A stretch of DNA of 8,674 nt from Rhodocyclales bacterium (GCA_021413665.1 JAIOPW010000078.1:1-8674); one strand, 5' to 3'. Counted from the stretch's first letter, positions 1 through 7,955 are shown. Numbers and translations are program-made. The notes: generated from the letters alone by a model not told the origin.

Positions 1-666
1 CTCGGTTTCGCCACTTTTGCCGCGCAAAGCCAGCTCGAAGGCAAGGCCCTTGAAATATTCCAGGTGGGCATGGTGCTGTTCGCCGCGGGCCTGATCCTGC
101 AAATGGTGCTCTGGATGCGCCGCCACGGCCGGCACATGAAGCGCGAACTGGAAGCGCAGGCCGGCCGTGCATCCGGCACCCTCGGTACCCTCGGCATCGC
201 CACCGTGGCGGCGCTGGCGGTGGCGCGCGAAGGCGCCGAAACCGTGGTCTTCCTCTACGGCATGGGCCTCGAGCGCGGCGGAGCCGATCTGCTCGCCGTA
301 CTGGGCGCCGCGGCGGCCGGACTTGCGCTGGCGGCAGTCACCGGCTGGCTGGTGACGCGCGGCGCGCGCTTCCTCAGCTACCGCGTACTGTTCGGCGCCA
401 GCGAAATACTGCTGCTGCTGATCGCCGGCTCGCTGCTGGGCGCCGGCATCGACCGCATGATCGGTTTCGACTGGCTGCCACCGCTGTTCGATCCGGTATG
501 GGACAGTTCGGCACTGCTCGACGACGGCGGCGGCGCCGGCCGCCTGCTGGCGGATTTCGCCGGCTACCGGGCGCGGCCCTCGGCCAGCCTGCTGATCGCC
601 TACGCCGTGTTCTGGACCTACGCGCTGTGGCGCCTCGACCACGATTCCAAATCCGTCGCCCGTTGA
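1..666 (+). CDS. ftrC: FTR1-family iron permease, FtrC-like (5' end cut off by window)
   Basis: This is the C-terminal 221 codons of an inner-membrane iron permease; the frame is already open at base 1, so the true start lies to the left. The GTG at 64 is internal to the gene. Seen directly: strongly hydrophobic segments, an EGKALEIF stretch at nt 37-60 followed by a membrane segment and a basic WMRRHGRHMKRE loop, then AREGAETVVFL with the acidic motif REGAE at nt 226-240. FTR1/EfeU proteins carry two REXXE motifs that bind iron during transport; this one fits the second, and the first would be upstream. The gene ends with TGA at 664-666, 4 nt before the next ATG. The adjoining membrane iron-sulfur gene points to an FtrABCD-type system rather than EfeUOB, although ftrA and ftrB are not visible. 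The family is near certain; the subtype is inferred. Confidence 0.9.
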   Translation, partial: LGFATFAAQSQLEGKALEIFQVGMVLFAAGLILQMVLWMRRHGRHMKRELEAQAGRASGTLGTLGIATVAALAVAREGAETVVFLYGMGLERGGADLLAVLGAAAAGLALAAVTGWLVTRGARFLSYRVLFGASEILLLLIAGSLLGAGIDRMIGFDWLPPLFDPVWDSSALLDDGGGAGRLLADFAGYRARPSASLLIAYAVFWTYALWRLDHDSKSVAR

Positions 667-670
667 CACC

Positions 671-2066
671 ATGGAACAAGCGCACATCTTGAAGTTCGTG
701 CCGCGGGCGACAAGCGCCGGACGACCCCGCCTTGCCCGCCTCGGCGACTGGATGGCGCGGCACCGGCGCAGCATCCTCGCCGTGCAATGGATCATCGTCG
801 TCTTCTACATCGTGCTGGTCGCGCTACCCGCCTTCCTGCCCAACCCCCTGCCGGAATCCCGACTGTTCTCCGGCGACTACGGCGCCAGTTCCTTCATCGA
901 CCCCAACCTATGCCTTGCATCCGGCGAGCCGATGCTCCAGGACAAGACGCCGACCCTGACGCCCTGGCACGACAAGCTCGTGCTCCTGGCCCAGTTCGCC
1001 TTCTGGGGCGTCTGGTGGCCCTTCGTCATCCTGTCGACCATGCTGATGGGCCGCGTCTGGTGTGGCGTGCTCTGCCCCGAAGGCGCATTGACCGAATTCG
1101 TCAGCCGGCATGGTCGCGGCGGACGCATTCCACGCTGGGTGCGCTGGAGCGGCTGGCCGCTGGTGGCCTTCGCCCTGACCACGATATACGGCCAGTTGAT
1201 CAGCGTCTACGAATACCCAAAGGCCGTACTGCTGATACTCGGCGGCTCCACCGTCGCGGCGATGGTTGCCGGCTACCTGTGGGGCAAGGGCAAGCGTGTC
1301 TGGTGCCGCTACCTGTGCCCCGTCTCGGGCGTGTTCGCCCTGCTGGCGCGGCTGGCGCCGTTCGCGTTTCGCGTCGACCGCGATGCCGCCGCGCTCGCCC
1401 AACGCGGAAATCCTCGGCGGTCAGCCGCCGGCCGCGAACGAAGCCCTGCTGCTGATCTTCGGCATGCTCGGCGTGGCGGTCGGCGCCTTCCAATGGACCG
1501 TCAATCCCTGGTTCGTGCGCGGCAAGCAAGGCGCCGCCGAATGGCTGGTTAGCCACGACATCCTCTGGCCGCTGGCCGACAGCCCAGCGTGGTGGCTGCT
1601 GACCTCCTACCCGGAGGCCAACGACGTATTCACATGGCTCGACGGCATCGCCATCCTGGCCTACATCGGCGGCGTTACCCTCGTCCTCGGCGGTTTCATA
1701 TTCCTTGCCGTGCGGGCCGCCGCGCGACTGGCGGGCATCGACTGGCGGCGGCTGGCGCTGGGCCTCGTGCCGCTGGCCGGCATCGGGCTGTTTCTCGGCC
1801 TGTCGATGATGACCGTCAGCCACCTCCGCGCGGAAGGCATTGCGCCGGGCTGGCTACCCGCGCTGCGCGCCGTCCTGCTCACGATCGGCGTGGTGTGGTC
1901 GGCCTGGCTGGGCTGGCAACTGCTGAACGCTCCGGCGAGCAACCCAACGCCCGGCCGCATCGGCGGCGGCGTCGGCACGCCGGCCGTGCGCGCCGTCGCC
2001 GGCCTGGTCTGGCTGCTGCCATTGGTCGCGATCGGCGCCGTCTGGTCGCTGGTCTTCTTCACCTGA
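671..2066 (+). pseudogene. ftrD: FtrD-like membrane polyferredoxin, frameshifted
   Basis: This is an integral membrane iron-sulfur protein of the NapH/FixG-like class, proposed in FtrABCD systems to pass electrons during ferrous iron uptake. The first frame (671 to about 1390) has a membrane helix near residues 37-57 and two CxxxCP motifs, C131-C135 (VWCGVLCP) and C212-C216 (VWCRYLCP), each at the end of a hydrophobic segment. After VDRD (residues 235-238) this frame turns into arginine-rich nonsense and stops at 1550-1552. Convincing protein resumes one frame over from about 1392 (RSPNAEILGG), with WTVNPWF, DVFTWLDG and several membrane helices up to TGA at 2064-2066. No single frame spans the gene. 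From memory, relatives carry a cysteine-rich stretch (CAP then CHxCGRCSG-like) at this point; none is visible in either frame. It could be a true pseudogene or a sequencing error. Confidence 0.8.
1385..1400 (+). other. Frame-change point inside ftrD
   Basis: Up to GAT at 1382-1384 the first frame reads sensibly (PFAFRVDRD). From CGC at 1392-1394 the frame shifted by one base reads sensibly (RSPNAEILGG). The short GC-rich stretch GCCGCCGCGCTCGCCC between them is where coding switches. Removing one base here, for example the G at 1391, joins the two halves as DAARSPN. This means the net change is +1 or -2, or a larger deletion of a length not divisible by three. Repeated GCC/GCG units make slippage or a base-calling error plausible. 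Confidence 0.75.
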
Positions 2067-2107
2067 TCGCCGGAGCGCACATCGCCCGCTGATTCCCCGC
2101 CCATTTT

Positions 2108-2153
2108 TTCAGCCAGCCACCCGGCGCCCATGCGGCTCCAAGGCAGCCAGCCA
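2108..2153 (+). repeat. AGCC-unit leader element, copy A (upstream of small gene/tonB cluster)
   Basis: TTCAGCCAGCCA at 2108-2119 and CAGCCAGCCA at 2144-2153 flank a CCCATGC block; the copies start 34 nt apart. The second copy ends 24 nt before the ATG at 2178. The same arrangement is found before the receptor gene at 4368-4404. From TTCAGCC through CATGC (26 positions) the two leaders match at 21 by my hand count. Nothing comparable was seen elsewhere in the window. A role in shared control is inference. Confidence 0.6.
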
Positions 2154-2177
2154 ATCATCCCCTGGAGACTGCCTCGC

Positions 2178-2468
2178 ATGAACATCAAGCATTCGTTCGT
2201 CACCGAATACGCCAGCGAACAAACACCGGCGCGCACCGTCGCCGGCGTCTTCGCGCATCTCGCCACCCATATGTCCACCGGCTGCCCGCGCGCCGCCTGG
2301 CTTGCCGCAATGCTGCTGGAACGCGTCGCGGCCGACCCGGACGCCGACAGCCATCTGCGCAATCATGCACGCGAGCTGGTCGAGATCCTCGAACGCGAAA
2401 CGCGGACACCGCCCGCCATTCAGGTAGTGATGCCGCGACGCGGCACGACACGGCACGCCACCCTTTGA
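2178..2468 (+). CDS. Small hypothetical protein in front of tonB
   Basis: I do not recognise a named family for this 96-residue protein. The ATG at 2178 is chosen because GGAG at 2164-2167 sits 10 nt upstream; an in-frame ATG at 2130 lacks such a site and lies within the AGCC leader element. The product looks soluble and mostly helical: SFVTEYASEQTPARTVAGVFAHLATHM, then CPRAAWLAAMLLERV, then LRNHARELVEILERE, with a polar arginine-rich tail. There is no signal peptide, membrane segment or metal-binding cysteine cluster; the single Cys is in TGCPRAAW (residue 36). It ends 32 nt before the tonB ATG, so the two are probably co-transcribed. A regulatory or accessory role in iron uptake is only guilt by association. 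Frame consistency and the ribosome site make it a likely real gene. Confidence 0.75.
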   Translation: MNIKHSFVTEYASEQTPARTVAGVFAHLATHMSTGCPRAAWLAAMLLERVAADPDADSHLRNHARELVEILERETRTPPAIQVVMPRRGTTRHATL

Positions 2469-2500
2469 CGAAATCGCCGTATCGCCACCGCCAAAGATCC

Positions 2501-3136
2501 ATGAACGTCCTCTTGCCCCACACCGCGCCGAACCGCTTGTCGCCCGCCGGACTCGGCATGGTCGTCTTGCTGCACGCGCTGGTCCTCTGGGGTCTGCTGC
2601 GGATGAACGTGATCACCCTGCCGGCTTCGCTGTCGGTGCTCACCGTCAGCCTGCTGCCGCCGGCGGAAGTCACCAAGCCGAATCCGGCAATCGTGCCGCC
2701 GAAACCCAGGCCCGTGGAACGGCGGCCGACGCCGCTGCCGCAACCGACCCAACTCGCCGTCGCCGCGGACTCGCCGGCACCGACGCCGATCGCCGTGGCG
2801 CAGGCGCCGACTCCTGTCGCACCCCCGGTCGCCGCAGCGCCGGCGCCTGCGCAAACCCAGCCACGCTTCGACGCCGACTACCTCGACAACCCCAAGCCGC
2901 CCTATCCGTCCATCTCGCGCCGCATGGGCGAACAGGGCCGCGTCGTGCTGCGCGTGCGCGTCGATGCGCAGGGGCTGCCGATCGACGTCCAGCTCCATGC
3001 CTCAAGCGGCTCCGAACGCCTCGACGCCTCCGCGCTGCAAACCGTGCGCCGCTGGAAATTCATTCCGGCACGACTCGGCAACGATGCCGTCGCCGCCACC
3101 GTGCTTGTCCCGATTGCCTTCTCACTGAAAGAATGA
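2501..3136 (+). CDS. tonB: TonB energy-transducing protein
   Basis: TonB couples the inner-membrane proton gradient, via ExbB-ExbD, to outer-membrane receptors. The 211-residue product has the classic three parts. An N-terminal membrane anchor lies at about residues 16-34 (GLGMVVLLHALVLWGLL), with a histidine (H25) in the helix as in other TonBs. A long proline-rich periplasmic spacer follows at about residues 52-132 (PKPRPVERRPTPLPQP and similar). The C-terminal TonB domain runs from about residue 135: YPSISRRMGEQGRVVLRV, then SSGSERLDASALQTVRRWKFIPA. I chose ATG 2501 because the anchor then starts at a normal distance. A TTG at 2465 overlapping the previous stop would add 12 basic residues and cannot be excluded, since the site before 2501 (AAAGA) is weak. 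Its stop overlaps an ATG at 3133, tying it to exbB. Confidence 0.96.
   Translation: MNVLLPHTAPNRLSPAGLGMVVLLHALVLWGLLRMNVITLPASLSVLTVSLLPPAEVTKPNPAIVPPKPRPVERRPTPLPQPTQLAVAADSPAPTPIAVAQAPTPVAPPVAAAPAPAQTQPRFDADYLDNPKPPYPSISRRMGEQGRVVLRVRVDAQGLPIDVQLHASSGSERLDASALQTVRRWKFIPARLGNDAVAATVLVPIAFSLKE
3127..3132 (+). promoter_or_regulatory. Ribosome binding site deciding the exbB start
   Basis: GAAAGA at 3127-3132 lies 6 nt before the ATG at 3139 but directly against the ATG at 3133. The spacing therefore favours 3139, which also gives the MENPLGF beginning usual for ExbB of this type. The match to the anti-Shine-Dalgarno sequence is only partial, so translational coupling to tonB probably helps. 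Confidence 0.45.
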
Positions 3137-3138
3137 CC

Positions 3139-3923
3139 ATGGAAAACCCTCTCGGCTTCGGCCACTTCCTCGCCAATGCCGACGGCATCGCGCGCTTCAT
3201 CCTCGTCCTGATGCTGATCATGTCGGTCGGCACCTGGTACCTGATCGCCACCAAGGGCATCCAGTCGATCCGCTCGCAGCGCCGCAGCGCCGCCTTCCTC
3301 AAGGCCTTCTGGGCCGCCGACAGCCTCGACGCCGTGGCCCGCCACCTGCGCCAGAGCGGCGTCACCGAGCCCTTCTCGCACCTCGTGCATCACGGCTTCA
3401 CCGCCGTCGAGCAGCACCGCTTCGGGCGCGACGGACACAAGGGGCGTGGCCTGGTGGATGCCGGCACACCCGACGAATTCCTCACCCGCGCCCTGAAGCG
3501 CGCCATCAACCAGGACAAGTCGCGCCTCGAATACGGCCAGACCTTCCTCGCCACCGTCGCATCGAGCGCCCCCTTCGTCGGCCTGTTCGGCACCGTCTGG
3601 GGCATCTACCATGCCCTGATGGCGATCGGCATGAGTGGCCAGGGCACGCTGGACAAGGTCGCCGGCCCGGTCGGCGAGGCCCTGATCATGACCGCCATCG
3701 GCCTCGCCGTGGCGATCCCGGCCGCCGTGGCCTACAACGCCTTCGCCCGCGCCAATCGCAACACCCTGGCCGAGCTGAGCTCCTTCGCCCACGACGTGTT
3801 CACCTTCCTCGCCACCGGCCTCAAGAACGCGCCGCAGCACAGCGACGTCGCCGCCACCTCGGATCGCATCATCGCCCGCGCAGAAGCCGGCAAACCCGCG
3901 CGCGAGCTCCTGAGGAGCGCGTC

Positions 3924-3927
<4 letters not shown>
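3139..3927 (+). CDS. exbB: ExbB proton-channel subunit of the TonB complex (MotA/TolQ/ExbB family)
   Basis: ExbB forms the inner-membrane channel around ExbD that converts proton flow into TonB motion. The 262-residue product shows three membrane helices in the expected places. TM1 is near residues 17-36 (ARFILVLMLIMSVGTWYLIA). A long cytoplasmic loop follows. TM2 contains the family signature ATVASSAPFVGLFGTVWGI (residues 138-156), and TM3 is around residues 181-200 (ALIMTAIGLAVAIPAAVAYN). A helical tail follows. The start at 3139 rests on spacing and the MENPLGF beginning; ATG 3133, overlapping the tonB stop, would add two residues. The end overlaps exbD (GTGA at 3924-3927), so tonB, exbB and exbD are almost certainly one transcript. 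The loop segment GRDGHKGRGLVDAGTP is polar and glycine-rich, which is unremarkable for the family. Confidence 0.96.
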
Positions 3928-4343
<416 letters not shown>

Positions 4344-4367
4344 ACGCCAATTTTTACCACCCCATCA

Positions 4368-4404
4368 TTCAGCCAGCCAGCCCGTCCTCATGCCAGCCAG
4401 CCAG
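4368..4404 (+). repeat. AGCC-unit leader element, copy B (upstream of receptor gene)
   Basis: TTCAGCCAGCCAGCC starts at 4368 and CCAGCCAGCCAG spans 4393-4404, each holding about three copies of a 4-bp unit, with CTCATGC between. The CAGCC copies start 24 nt apart, against 34 nt in copy A, a difference of about one DNA helical turn. In both copies the internal ATG begins exactly 20 nt after the first CAGCC (2110 to 2130; 4370 to 4390). The second copy ends 22 nt before the receptor ATG at 4427. Confidence 0.6.
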
Positions 4405-4426
4405 AACACTGCCCACGAGGACACAC

Positions 4427-6616
4427 ATGAATCCGAAAACCACGCGATGCCTGCTGTCGCACACACTGCTGCTGCTTGGCGCCACCTCGCTGCCCACCCT
4501 GGCCCAGGAAGCCGCAAAAGAGTTGCCCACCGTCAGCGTCCAGGCCGACGCCGACAAACCCGACGGCTACCGCGCCACCACCACCCGCGTCGGCAAGGTG
4601 CTGCAGGACCCGCATGACATTCCGCAAGCCGTCACCACCATCACCAACACCCTGATGGAGGAACAGCAGGTCGGCAGCCTCAAGGAGGCCCTGCGCAATG
4701 TCTCCGGACTCAGCTTCAACGCCGCCGAGGGTGGCCGTTCCGGCGACAACATGAACCTGCGCGGCTTCTACACCTTCGGCGACATGTATCTCGATGGCAT
4801 TCGCGACACGGCGCAATACAACCGCGAAACCTTCAACTACGAGCAGATCGACGTGCTGCGCGGCGCCGGCGCCATGCTCTTCGGCCGCGGCCAGGCCGGC
4901 GGCGTGATCAACCAGGTGAGCAAGACGCCGCTGCGCATCGAGCAGTACAAGCTGACCGGCAGCGTCGGCGACTACGGCTACCGCGAAGTCACGGCCGACA
5001 TCAACAAGCCGATCGATGGCAGCACGGCGCTGCGCATCAACGCCATGCAGCGCGACGAGGGCAGTTGGCGATCCAACCCCGCTTCCGGCAGCGAACCCGA
5101 GATTCACCGCAAGGGCCTGGCCTTCAGCCTGGGCCTCAACCTGCGCACGGACAACCAGTTCTGGTTCAACCACTACATCCTCGGCACCAACGACAACCCG
5201 GACTACGGCATCTCCTTCGACGGCGCCACCAAGCGGCCGGGTACCAGCTCCCGCTTTTCGCCGGATACCTTCTGGGGCGCCGACCGTAACTTCGACAAGA
5301 GCGACACGCGCATCACGACACTGGTTCACGAGTACCGCATCTCGGCCGACAGCCAGTTGCGCACGCAGTTGCGCAGTGCCGATTACGAACGCAGCTATTG
5401 GGCGCGCACACCGAGCCTGACGGTCGCGCCCAAGGCCGACGGCTCGCTTTGCACGGCACCCGCCACCTGCAACGGCGGACCGACGCGCATTTCCGACTAC
5501 GAGACGGTGACCTTGCAGTCCGACTACAACACGAAGTTCACGGCCGCCGGCATGAAGCACGAACTGCTGGCCGGCTTTGAATACCTGAAGGAGAACAGCT
5601 ATCGCCACGGCTTGCAGAATCTCGGTGGCACCACCGCCACCAACCCGCCCTGGTACCAGCCCTACATCGCGGCGACCACCGGCACGCCGACCCGCTTCAA
5701 GTCCGATTCCTACGCCATCTACGCCCAGGACACGGTCGAATTCATTCCGCAATGGAAGGCCACGCTCGGCCTGCGCCGCGACCTGATGGACGCGCAGTAC
5801 AGCAGCGCCACCTCGCCCAAGCTGACGTTCGGTGAGAACAGCGTTCGCGCCGCGTTGTCCTTCCATCCCGCTGCGGACACGCATTACTACCTCGGCTGGA
5901 GCGACTCCTTCAGCCCCACCGCCGACCTCTACCAACTGACGGTGAGGCCGCAACCGGCCGAACGCAGCGAGGTGGTCGAGCTGGGCGCCAAATGGCTGCT
6001 GATGGACGGCGACCTCGCCATCCGCGCCGCGCTGTACCAGGCCACCAAGGACTGGGAGCGCAACGGCGACCTCGAATCGACCGCCGCGATCCTCACCAAA
6101 AAGCGTCGCACCAAAGGCTTCGAGCTGGAAATCGCCGGCCGCATCAGCGACAACTGGGAAGTCTTCTCGGGGCTGTCGCTGATGGATGCGCGCATCCTCG
6201 AGGTGGCGGAGAACATCAACGCCACCACCGGCGCCATCACTGTCGCCGATGCGCGCTACGTCGGCCAGCCCGCGCGCAACACGCCGCCGTGGACCATCAA
6301 CCTGTGGTCCACCTACAAGCTGACGCCGCAGTGGAAGGTCGGCGGCGGGCTCGAAGCCAAGGCGCACCGCTACGCCTACAGCCCCACCGGCGCCTTCCCT
6401 GTCGTTGCGGGCGGCACCACCTTCGCCGCCAACACCGCGCCGGCCTATGCGCGCTGGGATGCGATGGCGGCCTACGAGGCGAAGGACTGGACCCTGCGCC
6501 TCAATATCAAGAACCTGTTCGACCGCCTTTACTGGGACGCGATCTACGACAACGGCGGCTTCGCCACGCCCGGCACGCGGCGCATGGTCAGCCTGACCGG
6601 CGAATTCAAATTCTGA
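4427..6616 (+). CDS. TonB-dependent siderophore receptor, outer membrane
   Basis: This is a 729-residue outer-membrane barrel receptor that imports a ferric siderophore using TonB energy. Residues 1-26 form a signal peptide (LLLLGATSLPTLA, cleavage near AQ-EAA). A TonB-box-like LPTVSV lies at 33-38. The plug domain covers roughly 50-165, with the family patterns NLRGFYTFGDMYLDGIRD and IDVLRGAGAMLFGRGQAGGVIN. A barrel follows, including a typical NIKNLFDRLYWD stretch near the end, and the last residue is phenylalanine, the usual barrel-assembly signal. C342 and C348 (SLCTAPATCNGG) are the only mature cysteines and could form a disulfide in a surface loop. GAGG at 4417-4420 is 6 nt before the ATG. 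The plug resembles catecholate receptors of the Fiu type, but the ligand cannot be read from sequence. It sits between exbD and a DUF1513 gene. Confidence 0.95.
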   Translation: MNPKTTRCLLSHTLLLLGATSLPTLAQEAAKELPTVSVQADADKPDGYRATTTRVGKVLQDPHDIPQAVTTITNTLMEEQQVGSLKEALRNVSGLSFNAAEGGRSGDNMNLRGFYTFGDMYLDGIRDTAQYNRETFNYEQIDVLRGAGAMLFGRGQAGGVINQVSKTPLRIEQYKLTGSVGDYGYREVTADINKPIDGSTALRINAMQRDEGSWRSNPASGSEPEIHRKGLAFSLGLNLRTDNQFWFNHYILGTNDNPDYGISFDGATKRPGTSSRFSPDTFWGADRNFDKSDTRITTLVHEYRISADSQLRTQLRSADYERSYWARTPSLTVAPKADGSLCTAPATCNGGPTRISDYETVTLQSDYNTKFTAAGMKHELLAGFEYLKENSYRHGLQNLGGTTATNPPWYQPYIAATTGTPTRFKSDSYAIYAQDTVEFIPQWKATLGLRRDLMDAQYSSATSPKLTFGENSVRAALSFHPAADTHYYLGWSDSFSPTADLYQLTVRPQPAERSEVVELGAKWLLMDGDLAIRAALYQATKDWERNGDLESTAAILTKKRRTKGFELEIAGRISDNWEVFSGLSLMDARILEVAENINATTGAITVADARYVGQPARNTPPWTINLWSTYKLTPQWKVGGGLEAKAHRYAYSPTGAFPVVAGGTTFAANTAPAYARWDAMAAYEAKDWTLRLNIKNLFDRLYWDAIYDNGGFATPGTRRMVSLTGEFKF

Positions 6617-6632
6617 GCAGTACGGAGACCCC

Positions 6633-7757
6633 ATGAAGCGTCGTCGATTCCTGCTCGCGGTGGGCGCCCTCGCCGTCCTGCCCCGGCTCGCGCTGGCCGC
6701 CGGCGAAGCGCGCCAGGCGGTGCTCGGTGCCGCCTGGCGCGGCCCGAACAAGAGCGATCCCTACTTCGCCGGCGCGCTGGTCGCCGACTGGGAAACCCGC
6801 AGGCTCGACATTCGCTACGCCGTCCCGCTGCCGACCCGTCCGCATGGCCTGCTGGCCGAAGCCGACGGCGGGCTGCTGGTGGTCGGCGTGCGCCCCGGCA
6901 CCTGGCTGTTGCGCTGCGACGGCAGGGGCGAAGTGATGCAACAGCTTAGGGTGGACGAGGAAGGCGCGACCGCCCGACTTAACGGCCATGCCATTGTCGC
7001 GACCAAAGGCGACGTGCTCTACACCACTGAAACCGACCTCAAGACAGGCGGCGGCCGGATCGGCGTGCGCGACCGGCAGACCCTGCGCAAGCTGGCCGAA
7101 TTCGATACCCACGGCATCGACCCGCACCAGTTGCTGCTCGACCACGAAGGTCATCTGATCGTTGCCAACGGCGGCGTGCCGCGCACACCGGCCGACAAGA
7201 AATTCGACCTGCAACGCATGGACTCCTCACTGGTCCGGCTCGATGCGGCGAGCGGCAGTCTGCTGCGCCAGTGGCGGCTCGACGACCGGCGCCTCAGCAT
7301 GCGCCACCTGGCCTGGAGCCGCACGCCGGCCGACGCCGACGCCTGTTTGGGCATCGCCATCCAGGCAGAACACGACGATGCCGCGCTGCGCGCCACCGCG
7401 CCGATACTCGCCATCCTCGACGGCGACCGGCTGAGCGTCCCCACCCGCGCCAACGACGGCATCGGCTACGCCGGCGACATCGCGGCCGCCTGGAACGGCG
7501 GCTTTGCCCTCTCCAGCAACCAGGCCGGTCTGGCCCAGCTCTGGCATCCCGGCGCACCGGATCAACTGACCTCCCTCGTGAAAATGGAAGAGGCCTATGC
7601 CCTCGCCTCCTGGCACGGACCCGGCAAGGGCGGCGGCGTCGTGGTCGCCACCGCTCTCGGTCTGGTGCGCTCGCACCCCACCGCCGGGCCGGTCGCCATC
7701 CCCTGGCCCCGGCCGATGGCGCTGGATAACCACTGGGTTTTGCTGAGCGAGGTTTGA
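6633..7757 (+). CDS. DUF1513 domain protein, probable Tat-exported periplasmic protein
   Basis: This 374-residue protein belongs, by its overall pattern, to DUF1513, a family of unknown biochemical role often found near imelysin-like and other iron-uptake genes. It starts MKRRRFLLAVGALAVLPRLALA: the RRRFLL core followed by a moderate hydrophobic stretch and ALA cleavage site (about residue 22) looks like a twin-arginine signal, which suggests folding in the cytoplasm, perhaps with a bound cofactor. The mature part alternates short beta-like segments and loops (RPHGLLAEADGGLLVVGVRPG, LNGHAIVATKGDVLYTTE, GIDPHQLLLDHEGHLIVANGG), consistent with a propeller-like fold. Conserved-looking histidines occur in RPHG, NGHA and DPHQ. 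GGAG at 6624-6627 is 5 nt before the ATG, and only 16 nt separate it from the receptor, so the two are probably co-transcribed. No imelysin partner is in the window. Confidence 0.85.
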   Translation: MKRRRFLLAVGALAVLPRLALAAGEARQAVLGAAWRGPNKSDPYFAGALVADWETRRLDIRYAVPLPTRPHGLLAEADGGLLVVGVRPGTWLLRCDGRGEVMQQLRVDEEGATARLNGHAIVATKGDVLYTTETDLKTGGGRIGVRDRQTLRKLAEFDTHGIDPHQLLLDHEGHLIVANGGVPRTPADKKFDLQRMDSSLVRLDAASGSLLRQWRLDDRRLSMRHLAWSRTPADADACLGIAIQAEHDDAALRATAPILAILDGDRLSVPTRANDGIGYAGDIAAAWNGGFALSSNQAGLAQLWHPGAPDQLTSLVKMEEAYALASWHGPGKGGGVVVATALGLVRSHPTAGPVAIPWPRPMALDNHWVLLSEV

Positions 7758-7801
7758 CCGGCCCGCGCTTCAATCTCTAGAGTCGGCGCTCGCCGGCCCG
7801 C
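7758..7801 (+). repeat. Direct repeat CCGGCCCGC downstream of the DUF1513 gene
   Basis: CCGGCCCGC occurs at 7758-7766, directly after the stop codon, and again at 7793-7801, 35 bp apart start to start. Between them is the palindrome CTCTAGAG (7775-7782). A small hairpin CGGAC-AAG-GTCCG follows at 7818-7830. No T-run follows, so this is not a convincing intrinsic terminator. In such GC-rich DNA a 9-bp repeat may be chance. Confidence 0.3.
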
Positions 7802-7895
7802 CAAGCGGAATCCCCGGCGGACAAGGTCCGGAACGGCGACTTCAACTCCCCGACCGGGCATCAATCCCCTCATGACCCGGGCCGCAAAGCCCTCG

Positions 7896-7932
7896 ATAGC
7901 CCACGCCTATCCAATCGATTTCAACAATCAAT
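7896..7932 (+). promoter_or_regulatory. OxyR binding site upstream of ahpC
   Basis: The OxyR consensus is four tetramers, ATAG-N7-CTAT-N7-ATAG-N7-CTAT. Here ATAG (7896-7899), CTAT (7907-7910), ATTT (7918-7921) and CAAT (7929-7932) occur with all three spacers exactly 7 nt, matching 13 of 16 defined bases. The left half is a perfect inverted repeat, GATAG-N7-CTATC (7895-7911), of the T-N11-A kind bound by LysR-type regulators. It lies 75-112 nt before the ahpC start and directly upstream of an AT-rich -10 region, the arrangement expected for OxyR activation. The reading is from sequence pattern only. Confidence 0.75.
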
Positions 7933-7949
7933 TAGACGCTTCCGATTGT

Positions 7950-7955
7950 TATATT
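7950..7955 (+). promoter_or_regulatory. Probable -10 element of the ahpC promoter
   Basis: TATATT at 7950-7955 matches the -10 consensus at five of six positions in the only AT-rich stretch of the gap (7921-7970). With a 17-bp spacer the -35 region would fall at about 7927-7932, which has no good TTGACA match and overlaps the last OxyR tetramer. A weak -35 covered by the activator is typical of OxyR-dependent promoters. TAATAT at 7956-7961 is an alternative. Confidence 0.5.

Noticed and set aside
787..1455. Overlapping 222-codon plus-strand frame inside ftrD
   Set aside because: It is arginine-rich shadow sequence without motifs; the overlapping frame carries both CxxxCP motifs.
2104..2109. 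T-run after ftrD as an intrinsic terminator
   Set aside because: No GC-rich inverted repeat precedes the six T residues.
2067..2177. Fur box before the iron genes (also looked for at 4344-4426)
   Set aside because: Neither gap contains a recognisable GATAAT-type array; both are GC-rich apart from short T-runs.
2465..2500. TTG start for tonB overlapping the previous stop
   Set aside because: It is possible, but it would add a basic, poorly conserved-looking stretch. ATG 2501 gives a normal TonB N terminus.
2902..3840. A 312-codon minus-strand open frame opposite tonB and exbB
   Set aside because: It is antisense to two clear family proteins and has a composition typical of a GC-rich shadow frame.
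4388..6751. A 787-codon open frame on the minus strand opposite the receptor gene
   Set aside because: It mirrors the codon-position pattern of the strongly supported receptor gene in GC-rich DNA. Its product is low-complexity (Gly/Ala/Val/Arg-rich) with no recognisable domain.
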